The translations under genes and the position numbers were made by a program. Shown here in pieces: positions 9,028-17,574 of a stretch of DNA of 64,000 nt (its first letter is position 1; every line of letters begins with the position of its first letter). The DNA is taken from assembly GCF_002073975.1 (NCBI RefSeq), contig NZ_CP020385.1, positions 1-64,000 on the forward strand, read 5' to 3'. The DNA is from Rhodovulum sp. MB263 (GTDB lineage Bacteria > Pseudomonadota > Alphaproteobacteria > Rhodobacterales > Rhodobacteraceae). Under the pieces are notes generated by a model. That model did not search any database. It had not been told where the DNA came from and worked only from the letters and a program-made list of their open reading frames with translations.

Positions 9028-9462
9028 TCACCGGGGCAGGGCGATCCCGGCCGACAGATGCGGTCGGGTCGGCAGGCCGGTGATGTCGGCAAAGGCCAGC
9101 AGCCGTCCGGACCCGGCCGGAAGCGGGAAGCGGCCTTCGGGCTGGCTCATCAGCAGCCGGTCGCCGGGCCGGGCGCGGGCTGCCCATACGGCTGTTAGCC
9201 CGCGATCAGGGCGGAGGATGTCGATGGTGACGGCCCCGGGGGGAGCGATCCGGCGCAGGATGCAGGCGCCCTCGAGACGGCCTGTCAAATGGGGCCGCCG
9301 GGGCAGGACGCTCGCCGCATCGGGGAAGCACAGGCGGCCCCATCCATCTGGACAGGGCGTCGCCTGCAGCCGCCCGAAATCCTCGGCCTCGAAGACCAGC
9401 CGCATCATCGAAGGCGACAGGTCACGGATCGTCTTCACCGCGACCGGGAGGACCGCACTCAT
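9028..9462 (-). pseudogene. Siderophore-interacting protein, truncated by the IS
   Basis: The first 144 codons of a siderophore-interacting flavoprotein (SIP, ViuB-like), which would reduce iron from an imported ferric siderophore. The FAD-binding barrel is visible (SPSMMRLVFEAEDFGRL, VTIDILRP, ARPGDRLLMSQPEG). The NAD(P)H-binding half, needed for a usual 240-280-residue protein, is missing. The stop codon TGA at 9028-9030 is the terminal TGA of the IS repeat. It is the last gene of the siderophore operon and overlaps the ATPase gene by 4 bp. No matching 3' half is found on the other side of the IS. Confidence 0.82.
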
Positions 9463-10256
9463 TCCACCGCGGCCCCGGGGCCGAGCAGGCGGGCCGGCAT
9501 CACCAGACGGCTGCCGCGCCAGGTGACGGTTTCCATCTCCAGCCCGTAAAGCCGGTGCAGCAGCGCCGGGTCGTGCAGATCGGAGATCGGCCCATGCGCG
9601 GCCAGCCTGCCGCCCCGGAGCGCGATGGCCTCGTCACACCAGCCCATCGCGAGGTTCAGGTCATGCAGCACCATGATCACCGACAGGCCCCGGCGGCGGT
9701 TGAGATTTGCCAGCAGCTCCATCACCTCGACCTGATGGGCGATGTCGAGCGCCGAAACCGGCTCGTCGAGCAGCAGCACCTCGGCCCCCTGCGCCAGCAG
9801 CATCGCGATCCAGCCGCGCTGCCGCTCGCCACCCGAGAGCGTGTCGACCTGCCGGTCGGCCAGCGCGGTGGTGCCGGTCAGGGCCATCGCCTCGTCGCAG
9901 GCCTCGCGGTCGCGTCTCGAGCGGCGGCCCAGAAGCCCGTGCCAGGGAAAGCGGCCAAGGGCAACCAGCCCGCGCAGCGTCATGCCGGGGGCAAGCGCGG
10001 GGGACTGCGGCAGCCATGCCAGACGCCGGGCCAGCTCGCGCCCCGGCCAGGCGCCGAGCGGCCGGTCCATGAAGTCGATCCGGCCGCCATCGGGGCGGTC
10101 CTGCCGGGCCAGCGCCTTCAGCAGGGTCGACTTGCCCGATCCGTTATGGCCCAGGATCGCGGTCAGGCGGCCTTGCGCGATGCTCAGATCCAGCGGGCCC
10201 AGCAGGGTGCGGCGTCCGGCGCGGCGCTCGAGGGCATGGCAGGTAAACAGGGTCAT
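9459..10256 (-). CDS. fhuC: Ferric-siderophore ABC transporter ATPase
   Basis: A 265-residue ATPase of the FhuC/FecE/BtuD group that energises iron-siderophore import at the inner membrane. Walker A is GHNGSGKST (near 35), the signature LSGGERQR (near 143) and Walker B VLLLDEP, followed by the H-loop VLHDLN. It overlaps the permease gene upstream and the truncated reductase downstream by 4 bp each, indicating coupled translation. Symbol given by family and gene order; the siderophore is not known. Confidence 0.9.
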   Translation of the reverse strand: MTLFTCHALERRAGRRTLLGPLDLSIAQGRLTAILGHNGSGKSTLLKALARQDRPDGGRIDFMDRPLGAWPGRELARRLAWLPQSPALAPGMTLRGLVALGRFPWHGLLGRRSRRDREACDEAMALTGTTALADRQVDTLSGGERQRGWIAMLLAQGAEVLLLDEPVSALDIAHQVEVMELLANLNRRRGLSVIMVLHDLNLAMGWCDEAIALRGGRLAAHGPISDLHDPALLHRLYGLEMETVTWRGSRLVMPARLLGPGAAVE

Positions 10257-12196
10257 CGGTTCCGTCCGATCAGCCAGAGGAAGAAGGGCGCGCCCAGCAG
10301 GGCTGCCAGCGCCCCGGCGGGAATTTCATAGGGAAACCAGATCAGTCGCCCGGCGAGGTCGGCCAGCACCAGGATCGCTCCGCCCCAGGCGGTGGCGCAA
10401 AGCCCCTGCGGGCCGGGCCTGACCGCGCCCGAGGCGCGCGCCAGATGCGGCGCGATCAGCCCGGCAAAGCTGATCGGCCCGACCGCGAGGGTGGCAAGCC
10501 CGGTCAGGAGCGCGACATAGGCCATCAGGACCAGTCGGGCCGCTCCGACCCGCACCCCAAGGGCCCGGGCCTGCTCGGCCCCCAGCGGCAGCAGCCGCAG
10601 CCAGCGCAGGAACAGCGGAAAGACCATGAGCGCAAGCACCGCGCCGCCCGCGCCCGCCAGCGCGCCCACAGGCTCGGCCCGGTAGGTCGGCCCCATGCTC
10701 CAGGCCAGGACGAAGAAGGCCCGGGGGTCGCCGCTGGCGATCATCAGCGAGATCAGCGCGCTGGCAAAGGTGCCGAAGGCGACGCCGGTCAGCAGCAGCG
10801 CGCCGGGGGCAAAGCGGTTGCGTGCGCCGATCAGCACGACCAGCCCGAAGGCCAGCCCCGCCCCCGCCCCCGCCCCGGCAAAAAGCGTGGCCATGCCACC
10901 CGCGAACAGCGCCAGGATGATGCCAAGCCCCGCGCCCGAGCTGATGCCGAGGCTCTCGGGGCTGGCCAGCGGGTTGCCGGTGACGCCCTGGATCACGACG
11001 CCCGCCAGCGCCAGCATCACCCCGGCCGAGAGCGCCGTCACGATGCGCGGCCAGCGCCCGGTCCAGAGTTCGGATGCCGAAAGCCCCGGCAGATGCAGTG
11101 TCTCGAAGGCCGAGAGCACAAGCGCCGCGCCCAGCAGCAGAAGCGCCAGGATCGTGGCCCCGAGCGGGAAGATCCGCGAGGGCGCGGGCTGGGTTGCGGG
11201 CTGTTCGGGGATGCGGTTCAGCCAGAGCAGGGCAAGGATCAGGACCCCGCCCAGGATCGGCGTCAGCACGCCCGTGGGCAACAGGACCGGAAGCTCGCCG
11301 GTCAGTGCCCGGCCCAGCATCTGCGTCACCCCGTCGGCCAGAAGCAGGATCACCGCCCCCGCCAGCGGGGCCGCGATCACCCGGGTGCCGAGGCTCCGGA
11401 TGCCGAGCCCCGAGACCAGCAGCGGCGCGGCGAGCCCGATGAAGCCGATCACCCCGATCCGCGCCGTCACCACCACCGACAGAAGCGTGGCGACCAGCAG
11501 CACCGTCAGCCGCAGCCCAGTCACCCGCGCCCCCAGGCTGCGCAGGCTGTCATCCTGCACGGCAAACAGCGTCATGGCGCGGGTCAGCAGCCCTGCCGCG
11601 GGCAGAAGCACCGCAAGCCGCAGGCCGAGCGCGGCCAGATCGCCATGGCCGTCCTGGGCCAGATTGCCGCTGGCCCAGATGAAGACCGAACGCAGGTAAT
11701 CCTGCCGCTGCAGCGCCAGCACCACGAACAGCGCCCCGATCGCCAGATTGACGACAAGCCCCGAGACCAGCAGCCGTGGCCCGGTCGCGCCGCGCCCGGC
11801 CAGAAGGATCGCCGCGGCAAGGGCCGCAAGGCCACCCCCAAGCCCGGCCGCCTCGCGCAGCCAGGGCGTGCTGCCCGCCAGCAGCAGGCAGAGCGCAATG
11901 GCAAGCTGGGCGCCCGACAGCACCCCCAGCGTGGCCGGTTCGGCCAGCGGGTTGCGCAGCACCTGCTGGAACATCAGGCCCGACAGACCCAGCGCCGCGC
12001 CCGCGATCAGCGCCATCCAGAAACGCGGCCATTGCGCCTCGCTCTGCCAGATCCGCAGGAACTCGGCGGGCAGCCCGGCCTGACCGGGCTCTGGCAGGGT
12101 GAGGTTCAGGGCGGCCAGGCCGAAGGCAAGCGCCGCCAGCCCGCAGGCCAGAAGGGCAGGGGCCAGAAAGCCAGGCATTGCGAGGGGCCGGGTCAT
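10253..12196 (-). CDS. fhuB: Ferric-siderophore ABC permease, two fused halves (FhuB type)
   Basis: A 647-residue polytopic inner-membrane protein made of two tandem FecCD-type permease halves. Each half contains the family signature: GLMFQQVLRNPLAEPATLGV near 75, and VVIQGVTGNPLASPESLGIS near 405. The fused form is typical of hydroxamate (FhuB) transporters, whereas catecholate/citrate systems use two separate proteins. About 18-20 helices are expected. It overlaps both neighbouring genes by 4 bp. Confidence 0.9.
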   Translation of the reverse strand: MTRPLAMPGFLAPALLACGLAALAFGLAALNLTLPEPGQAGLPAEFLRIWQSEAQWPRFWMALIAGAALGLSGLMFQQVLRNPLAEPATLGVLSGAQLAIALCLLLAGSTPWLREAAGLGGGLAALAAAILLAGRGATGPRLLVSGLVVNLAIGALFVVLALQRQDYLRSVFIWASGNLAQDGHGDLAALGLRLAVLLPAAGLLTRAMTLFAVQDDSLRSLGARVTGLRLTVLLVATLLSVVVTARIGVIGFIGLAAPLLVSGLGIRSLGTRVIAAPLAGAVILLLADGVTQMLGRALTGELPVLLPTGVLTPILGGVLILALLWLNRIPEQPATQPAPSRIFPLGATILALLLLGAALVLSAFETLHLPGLSASELWTGRWPRIVTALSAGVMLALAGVVIQGVTGNPLASPESLGISSGAGLGIILALFAGGMATLFAGAGAGAGLAFGLVVLIGARNRFAPGALLLTGVAFGTFASALISLMIASGDPRAFFVLAWSMGPTYRAEPVGALAGAGGAVLALMVFPLFLRWLRLLPLGAEQARALGVRVGAARLVLMAYVALLTGLATLAVGPISFAGLIAPHLARASGAVRPGPQGLCATAWGGAILVLADLAGRLIWFPYEIPAGALAALLGAPFFLWLIGRNR

Positions 12197-13074
12197 GCCG
12201 CCTCCAGAAGCCGCGCGAAGCGGATCGCCGAGGGCACGCCGCCGAAGACCCAGGCCGGTGGCAGCAGCTCGACCCGGCCCGCACGCTGCTGGGGCAGGGC
12301 CTGCCAGATCGCGCTTTGCCGCAGCAACCGGGCCGGCGCCGGTTCGATCACCAGCAGCCGGGTCTCGGGATGGCGGGCCAGCTCCTCGAGCCCGGCCGAG
12401 GCGAAGCCCCAGATATTGGTCGGCCCGGTCCAGGCATTCTCAAGCCCCCTGGCCCGCGCGACATCGTCGAAAAGGCTGCCCCGCCCGTAGATGTCGACAA
12501 CCCTTTCATCGGCGAATTTCACGATCAGGACGGGGCGCGGCCCCGCTGTCAGGGGGGCGAGGGCCGCGTCGAGCCGCTCCAGAAGCTGCCGGCCCTGCGC
12601 CTCGCGTTCGCAAAGACCGGCCAGGGCGGTGACGGCCTCGCGGGCCAGGGCAAGCGGGCGCCGCCCGGCGGTGTAGATCGGCAGGGCGCGCACCGGGGCG
12701 ATCGCCTCCAGCCGCGCGGGCGCGATGCCATAGCCTTCCAGCGCGACCACGAGATCGGGCCGCAGCGCGCGCAGCGCCTCGAGATTGGGCCAGCTGCGCA
12801 GGCCCGCATCGGCGGTGCCGGGCGGCAGCGCCGGGACCACTACGCGTTTCGCATAAAGCGGGGCCTCGGCCACCGCCAGCGGCGTCACGCCAAGCGCGAT
12901 CAGCGTCTCGGCCAGCGCCCAGTCCAGCGCCACGATGCGTTCGGGGCGCTCAGGTGGGGCGGGGCGATCAGGACCGCCGGGCGCAGCCGCGCGGGCGGCA
13001 CGGCCGGTCATCATCGCCAGCGCGGCGGCCCCGGCGACAAGCCGCCGCCGGGACAGGGCAGGCGCTGCCGTCAC
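12193..13074 (-). CDS. fhuD: Ferric-siderophore periplasmic binding protein
   Basis: A 293-residue substrate-binding protein of the FhuD/BtuF class. The N-terminus has SRRRLVAGAAALAMM, a Tat-like signal. The mature part begins with PERIVALDWALAETLIALGV, the typical first strand and helix, and includes RPDLVVAL. It hands the siderophore to the permease encoded next. It overlaps the TonB-receptor gene by 4 bp. Confidence 0.88.
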   Translation of the reverse strand: MTAAPALSRRRLVAGAAALAMMTGRAARAAAPGGPDRPAPPERPERIVALDWALAETLIALGVTPLAVAEAPLYAKRVVVPALPPGTADAGLRSWPNLEALRALRPDLVVALEGYGIAPARLEAIAPVRALPIYTAGRRPLALAREAVTALAGLCEREAQGRQLLERLDAALAPLTAGPRPVLIVKFADERVVDIYGRGSLFDDVARARGLENAWTGPTNIWGFASAGLEELARHPETRLLVIEPAPARLLRQSAIWQALPQQRAGRVELLPPAWVFGGVPSAIRFARLLEAA

Positions 13075-15482
13075 CAGCGGTAATCCAGGCTGGCCGTCAC
13101 CGCCCGGCCCGCGCCCCAGTAGCAGCCCGAGGCGTTGAGACAGGTCGAGACATAGCGCTTGTCTTCGAGATTGGTGACGTTGAGGCTGAACTTGACCCCG
13201 TCATAGCCGATCGCGGCCAGGTCGTAGCGGATCGCGGCATCGAGCAGGGTGAAGGAGGGCACGCTGAACTGGTTGGCATTGTCGCCATAGGTCTGGCCGA
13301 CATGGCGCAGCCCGCCACCGAGGCTGAGCCCGCCCCAGGCGCCGGGCGATTGCAGCGCGTAATCCAGCCAGAGCGAGCCCTGGTTGCGCGGCACGAAGGC
13401 CGGGCGGTTGCCCTGATAGCGGTTGTCCTCGGTGATCTCGGCATCGCTATAGGCCCAGGAGCCGATCAGGCTGAAACCGTGGGGCAGTTCGGCCTTGGCC
13501 TCGAGCTCGATCCCGCGCACCCGCACCTCTCCGGTCTGGGTGTTGAAGCTGGTATTCAGCGGATCGGGGGTCAGCACGTTTTCCTGGGTCAGCTGGAAGG
13601 CCGAGAGCGTGACCATGACCGGCCGGCCCTCGGGGGCGTAGCGCAGGCCCAGCTCGATCTGGTCGGCACTGGTCGGCTCGAAGGCCTTGCCGTTCCGGTC
13701 GGTGCCGCCGGCCGGGTAGAACGAGGTCGAGTAGCCCAGATAGGGCGAGAGCCCGTTGTCGAGATGGTAGACCGCGCCGAGCCGTCCGGTCAGCTCGCCG
13801 TCGCTCTGATCGACGGTGCGGTCGGCCGAGGCGGTGACGGTGCGGGTGGTGGTGTCGGCCCAGTCATAGCGCAGCCCCGCCGAGAACACGGCCCGACCCC
13901 AGCTGATCTGGTCGCTGGCATAGACCCCGACCTGCTTGCGGGTCTGGTCGATGCTCATCGCCACCGGCGGCCGGTCGATGCCGCCGCCCAGATAGACCGG
14001 ATCGAACACGTCCCAGCCCATCGACACATAATCGAGCGCGGTCTCGTCGAAGTGGCTTTTCTCGCGCGAGGCGTCGATGCCGAACAGCAGCTCGTGTTCC
14101 AGCGGGCCGGTGCCGACCTTGCCGGTCAGATGCGCATCCCAGGACCAGAGCTTCGAGGTCTCGGGGAAGCCCCAGGCATAGCGCACCGCCTCGGTCGGAC
14201 CGCAGTCGAGGGTCTGGCAATAGAGCTGGACCCGCTGGGTATCGACATCGACCTCGCTGTAGCGCAGCACCTGGTTGAAGGCCCAGCCCGTGCCGATCTG
14301 CTTTTCCATCCGCAGGCCGAGCTGTTTCGAGGTGCTTTCGAAATGGTCGTAGCCGGGCTCGCCGACGAAGGTCGAGCGCGGCAGCCAGCCATTGTCGGCA
14401 TCGCGGTAGAGGGTACCGTTGGCCGAAAGCGCGGGCGCGCCGCCGCCGCCGGGCGCGTCGATGTTCTGGTATTCGGCGAAGACAGTCAGCGACAGGCTGG
14501 GGTCGAGCTTCCAGGTCAGCGAGGGGGCGACGTAGAGCTTGCGCTCGCTGACATGGTCATATTCGCTGTTGCCGTCCCGCGACATGGCGACGAAGCGGTA
14601 CAGCAGGTCGCCCGCCTCATCCAGCCTGCCGCCGAAATCGACCCCGACCTGCTTGCGGTCATAAGAGCCGTAGCTCAGCTCGACCTGGCGGACCTCGCGA
14701 TCGACCGGGCGCTTGCTGACGACATTGACGATGCCGCCCGGCGTGGCCTGGCCGTACAGCACCGAGGCCGGGCCTTTCAGAACCTCGATCCGCTCCAGCC
14801 CGAAGGGTTCGGCGCGCGACTGGGCATAGCCGCGGGCGCCGAAATTCAGCCGCAGCCCGTCGGCATAGCGGTCCGGGCGGAAGCCGCGGATGGTCAGCCA
14901 GTCATGGCGCAGGTCGGTGTCGCCATATTGCCCGACGACGCCCGGCGTATAGGCCAGCCCCGACACCACCGAGCGCGCGCCCTGCGCCTCGGCCTGATCG
15001 GCGGTGACCACATTCACCGCCTGCGGCACGTCGCGCAGATCGGCGCCGGTCCTGGTGCCGGTGCCGCTGGTCCGCGCCACGAAGCCCGAGACCTCGCCGA
15101 ACGGATCTTCGCTGATCAGGGTGATGGTGTCGAGCATGACCGAGCCGTCCGCGGCCAGCGCGCCGGCCCGGCCTCCGCCCTGCGGGCCCATGCTCAGCGT
15201 GTCGTCATTGACAAGCGCGGGTTTCAGGCCGGTGTCGCCCAGCATGATCTGCAGCGCCTCGCGCGGGGTGGTGACACCCGAGACCGCCACGCTCTGCCGT
15301 CCGGCCATCAGCCGGTCATCGACCACCACCTGAAGCCCGGTCTTGCGCCCCAGTTCCAGCACGGCGCTGGCCAAAGGCTGTGCGGCGATCTCGATCCGCT
15401 GCGCCTCCTCGGCACTGGCGGCGGCCGCCAGCACGGATCCGAGCGCGGCCAGTGCCACGAGCCTTCCCGTCATTCCTTGCAT
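13071..15482 (-). CDS. TonB-dependent siderophore receptor with signalling (STN) domain
   Basis: An 803-residue outer-membrane receptor. After a signal peptide (cut near SAEEA), residues about 27-100 form a secretin/TonB short N-terminal domain (IEIAAQPLASAVLELGRKTG), which relays occupancy to FecR. The plug follows (DVPQAVNVVTADQAEAQGA; VLKGPASVLYGQATPGGIVN near 240) and a beta-barrel ending in a terminal aromatic (SLDYRW). The two closely spaced cysteines STCLNASGCYWG are near the C-terminus. Gene order FecI-FecR-receptor implies cell-surface signalling: ferric siderophore at the receptor activates the sigma factor. Confidence 0.92.
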   Translation of the reverse strand: MQGMTGRLVALAALGSVLAAAASAEEAQRIEIAAQPLASAVLELGRKTGLQVVVDDRLMAGRQSVAVSGVTTPREALQIMLGDTGLKPALVNDDTLSMGPQGGGRAGALAADGSVMLDTITLISEDPFGEVSGFVARTSGTGTRTGADLRDVPQAVNVVTADQAEAQGARSVVSGLAYTPGVVGQYGDTDLRHDWLTIRGFRPDRYADGLRLNFGARGYAQSRAEPFGLERIEVLKGPASVLYGQATPGGIVNVVSKRPVDREVRQVELSYGSYDRKQVGVDFGGRLDEAGDLLYRFVAMSRDGNSEYDHVSERKLYVAPSLTWKLDPSLSLTVFAEYQNIDAPGGGGAPALSANGTLYRDADNGWLPRSTFVGEPGYDHFESTSKQLGLRMEKQIGTGWAFNQVLRYSEVDVDTQRVQLYCQTLDCGPTEAVRYAWGFPETSKLWSWDAHLTGKVGTGPLEHELLFGIDASREKSHFDETALDYVSMGWDVFDPVYLGGGIDRPPVAMSIDQTRKQVGVYASDQISWGRAVFSAGLRYDWADTTTRTVTASADRTVDQSDGELTGRLGAVYHLDNGLSPYLGYSTSFYPAGGTDRNGKAFEPTSADQIELGLRYAPEGRPVMVTLSAFQLTQENVLTPDPLNTSFNTQTGEVRVRGIELEAKAELPHGFSLIGSWAYSDAEITEDNRYQGNRPAFVPRNQGSLWLDYALQSPGAWGGLSLGGGLRHVGQTYGDNANQFSVPSFTLLDAAIRYDLAAIGYDGVKFSLNVTNLEDKRYVSTCLNASGCYWGAGRAVTASLDYRW

Positions 15483-15571
15483 TCCGTCTTCCCCATCAGC
15501 CGGTTACAAAGAGAAGACAGTCTCGCGGCGGCAGGTCATTACAGCGGGCCGGGATTTTTTTCGCGGCCCCG

Positions 15572-16477
15572 CTAGCGGGCGCGGATGACGAGGACGCTGC
15601 CCGGCAGCCGCGAGAGCCGGACCGGCAGGGTGCGGGCGATGGTCTCGGGGGCCTCCTCGAGGCGCGAGAGGCTGAACATCGCCGTGACCGGGATCCCGGC
15701 CGCCGCCCGGCTGAGCATGACGGTCCAGCCCGCATTGCGGCCGAGCACATCCATCACCTCTCCCAGCGGCGCGGCGGCGAAGACCAGCCGGTCGTGGCGC
15801 CAGGCGGTCGCGATCCCGGGATCGACGGGTTGCGGGCGCGGCCGGGGGCCGCGTCCGTTCTGGCCCAGATCCAGCATCTGGCCCTCCTCGACGGTGGTCT
15901 CCTCCCGGTCCCGCCGGGCCAGGACCCGGTGCTCGGTGACGGTGAGGCTGACCCGGTCGGCCACCAGCCGCAGGTTGAAGGCGGTGCCGAGCGCGGTGAA
16001 ATCGGCCCCGCCCGCGGAAACGACGAAGGGTCGGGCTGGATCGGGGACGACCTGGAAGAAGGCCTCGCCCCGGTGCAGGCTCAGATGCCGTGCGCGGGGG
16101 CCGAGATCGACCGACAGCGCCGAGCCCGCGGCCAGATCGACCCGGCTGCCATCGTCAAGCTGCAGCCGGCGGGTCTCGCCGGCCAGGGTGCGGTAATCGG
16201 CGAAGCGGCCGGGGCGGGTCAGCCAGAAGGCAAGCGGCGCCAGCAGCGCCGCGCCCCCGACCGCCACCATCGCCGCCCGCCGCGAGACCTGCCGCTGGCG
16301 GCGCATCTCGGCCGTGACAGGGGCGAGCCGGGTCCAGAAGGCCTGTGCCTCGTCCCAGGCGGCGGCATGTTCGGGCACCTCGTGCCAGCGCGCGAATTCG
16401 GCGCGCAGCCTGTCATCGGCGCGGTCGTCATTCAGGCGCACCAGCCATTCAAGGGCCTGATCGTCGGGTGCGCTCAT
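15572..16477 (-). CDS. fecR: FecR-type anti-sigma factor / signal transducer
   Basis: A 301-residue single-pass membrane protein. The N-terminal cytoplasmic segment (ALEWLVRLNDDRAD, DUF4880-like) binds the sigma factor. One transmembrane helix is at about 70-87 (AAMVAVGGAALLAPLAFWL). The periplasmic FecR domain (ETRRLQLDDGSRVDLAAGSA) is followed by a C-terminal STN-like piece (LGEVMDVLGRNAGWTVML) that would contact the receptor. It overlaps the sigma gene by 4 bp and lies 89 bp before the receptor gene. Confidence 0.9.
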   Translation of the reverse strand: MSAPDDQALEWLVRLNDDRADDRLRAEFARWHEVPEHAAAWDEAQAFWTRLAPVTAEMRRQRQVSRRAAMVAVGGAALLAPLAFWLTRPGRFADYRTLAGETRRLQLDDGSRVDLAAGSALSVDLGPRARHLSLHRGEAFFQVVPDPARPFVVSAGGADFTALGTAFNLRLVADRVSLTVTEHRVLARRDREETTVEEGQMLDLGQNGRGPRPRPQPVDPGIATAWRHDRLVFAAAPLGEVMDVLGRNAGWTVMLSRAAAGIPVTAMFSLSRLEEAPETIARTLPVRLSRLPGSVLVIRAR

Positions 16478-16977
16478 GCCGGTTCCGGCATCGGCAGCGC
16501 CTTGCGCAGATCCGACAGCGCCCGCACGATCTGGACCATCACCGTATTGCGCGAGATCCCCAGCCGGGCCGCGATCTGGTCATAGGTCAGATCGTCGACC
16601 CGCGACAGGACGAAGACCTGCCGCCGCCGCGCCGGAAGGGCCGCAATGGCGCGCATGACCAGCAGGAGTTCCTCGCGGGCGATCATCCGCTCGACGGCGG
16701 CGGGCGCGGGGTCGGCAATGTCGGGCATCTCGTCCATATCCGCGCTGCGGCGCTGAACCGCCAGCGTGTTGAGCGCAAGATTGCGGGCCGAGCGCAGCAG
16801 ATAGGCGCGCGGATCGCGGATCTCGCCACCGGCGGAGTCGCGCTCCAGCACGCGCAGGAAGGTCTCCTGCACCAGGTCTTCGGCAAGGGACAGGTTGCCG
16901 GTCATCGATGTCAGGAACCGCCGCAGGCCGGGCCGTTCCTTCATGTAGAGGCAGGCAAGATGGACAGTGTCGGTCAT
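16474..16977 (-). CDS. fecI: FecI-type ECF sigma factor
   Basis: A 167-residue sigma-70-family ECF factor. Region 2 contains LAEDLVQETFLRVLE and PRAYLLRSARNLALN; region 4 contains LPARRRQVFVLSRVDDLTYDQIAARLGISRNTVMVQI. I start at ATG 16975-16977 (MTDTVH); a TTG at 17031 in the same frame would add 18 residues. It heads the minus-strand iron operon and would activate the receptor gene once released from FecR. Fur-type control is likely but I see no clear box. Confidence 0.9.
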   Translation of the reverse strand: MTDTVHLACLYMKERPGLRRFLTSMTGNLSLAEDLVQETFLRVLERDSAGGEIRDPRAYLLRSARNLALNTLAVQRRSADMDEMPDIADPAPAAVERMIAREELLLVMRAIAALPARRRQVFVLSRVDDLTYDQIAARLGISRNTVMVQIVRALSDLRKALPMPEPA

Positions 16978-17356
16978 CGGGGCAGTCTCTGGGATCCGCT
17001 GGCAGGAGGACGGGATCGCCCTGGCTCTCAAATCCGACTAATTCAATCAGGCAAGGCTTGCAAGCGATCGCTGGGCGAGCGCGGACGGGGCGGGCGCATG
17101 GGTAGCCCGATGGCCTGCCGGGACGGGGAGGTGCCCGAATCCCGTGGGGCGAAGAGATCGCCACCGCCGACGGCGCCGTCGACACGCGCGCCAGCCACGC
17201 TGCCATTGCAGCCCGGGGCGCCGCAGAAGGTCGCGACGCGAGGTCGTGGACGCCGTAAACTGCCGGAGCTTCCGCGCGCAACGAGATCCTGCGCGCCTCG
17301 TCCGAGCCCGACAGATTCATCCTGAACCCGATCCACCAAATGCCGGGAGTGAACAG
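16978..17356. other. Upstream region of fecI, no gene seen
   Basis: 379 bp between the sigma-factor gene and the IS5-like remnant. Short frames here have no ribosome site or family resemblance. It should contain the fecI promoter, but I cannot place it. Confidence 0.4.
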
Positions 17357-17574
17357 GTCTTGGGAGGACCGTATTCCTTCGCTGCATCGCGCCAGCGCTA
17401 CCCATTGCGATTGAAGAAGATTATTCCGCTAAGACCACGGCGATCATCCACCCGGGGGCGGCCATGGCTCTTCGGGATTTTGGAGGATCAGAAAACAGTC
17501 CGGGGGAATGTTTCCCCGACAAACGGCTTGAGCCGTGCCATCTGCTCGTCCGTCAGCCGGAGAAGATTGCCCAT
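17357..17574 (-). pseudogene. IS5-family transposase remnant
   Basis: On the minus strand, ATG 17572-17574 begins MGNLLRLTDEQMARLKPF, the start of IS427/IS1031-type IS5 transposases. The frame then breaks (TGA). In another frame it continues KIPKSHGRPRVDDRRGLSGI, FFNRNG, an in-frame TAG, then RWRDAAKEYGPPKT, in the canonical order for the family. Sequence beyond about 17357 no longer matches. This is a 5' fragment with at least one frameshift and one stop; no terminal repeats were located. Confidence 0.8.

Larger units (their letters stand above)
7716..9030 (-). mobile_element. IS3-family insertion sequence, decayed
   Basis: A 1315-bp element bounded by matching ends. TGAGCTTGCCC at 7716-7726 is repeated as its reverse complement at 9020-9030; the match extends about 28 bp (7716-7743 and 9003-9030) with two mismatches. 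It carries an intact orfA and a broken orfB, the IS3 two-frame arrangement. The flanking bases (AATGC left, CCGGG right) show no target duplication, so the flanks were probably rearranged after insertion. The right end interrupts a siderophore-interacting gene. Confidence 0.88.

Noticed and set aside
10445-12490. 681-codon plus-strand frame opposite the FhuB permease
   Set aside because: Gln/Arg/Gly-rich, no family features; it is the shadow of the GC-rich permease gene.
15483-15571. ECF-type promoter between fecR and the receptor
   Set aside because: Expected by analogy with other FecI systems, but no -35/-10 pair stood out clearly enough to report.
12954-15575. 873-codon plus-strand frame opposite the TonB receptor
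   Set aside because: Antisense shadow; the receptor on the other strand has signal peptide, STN domain, plug and barrel.
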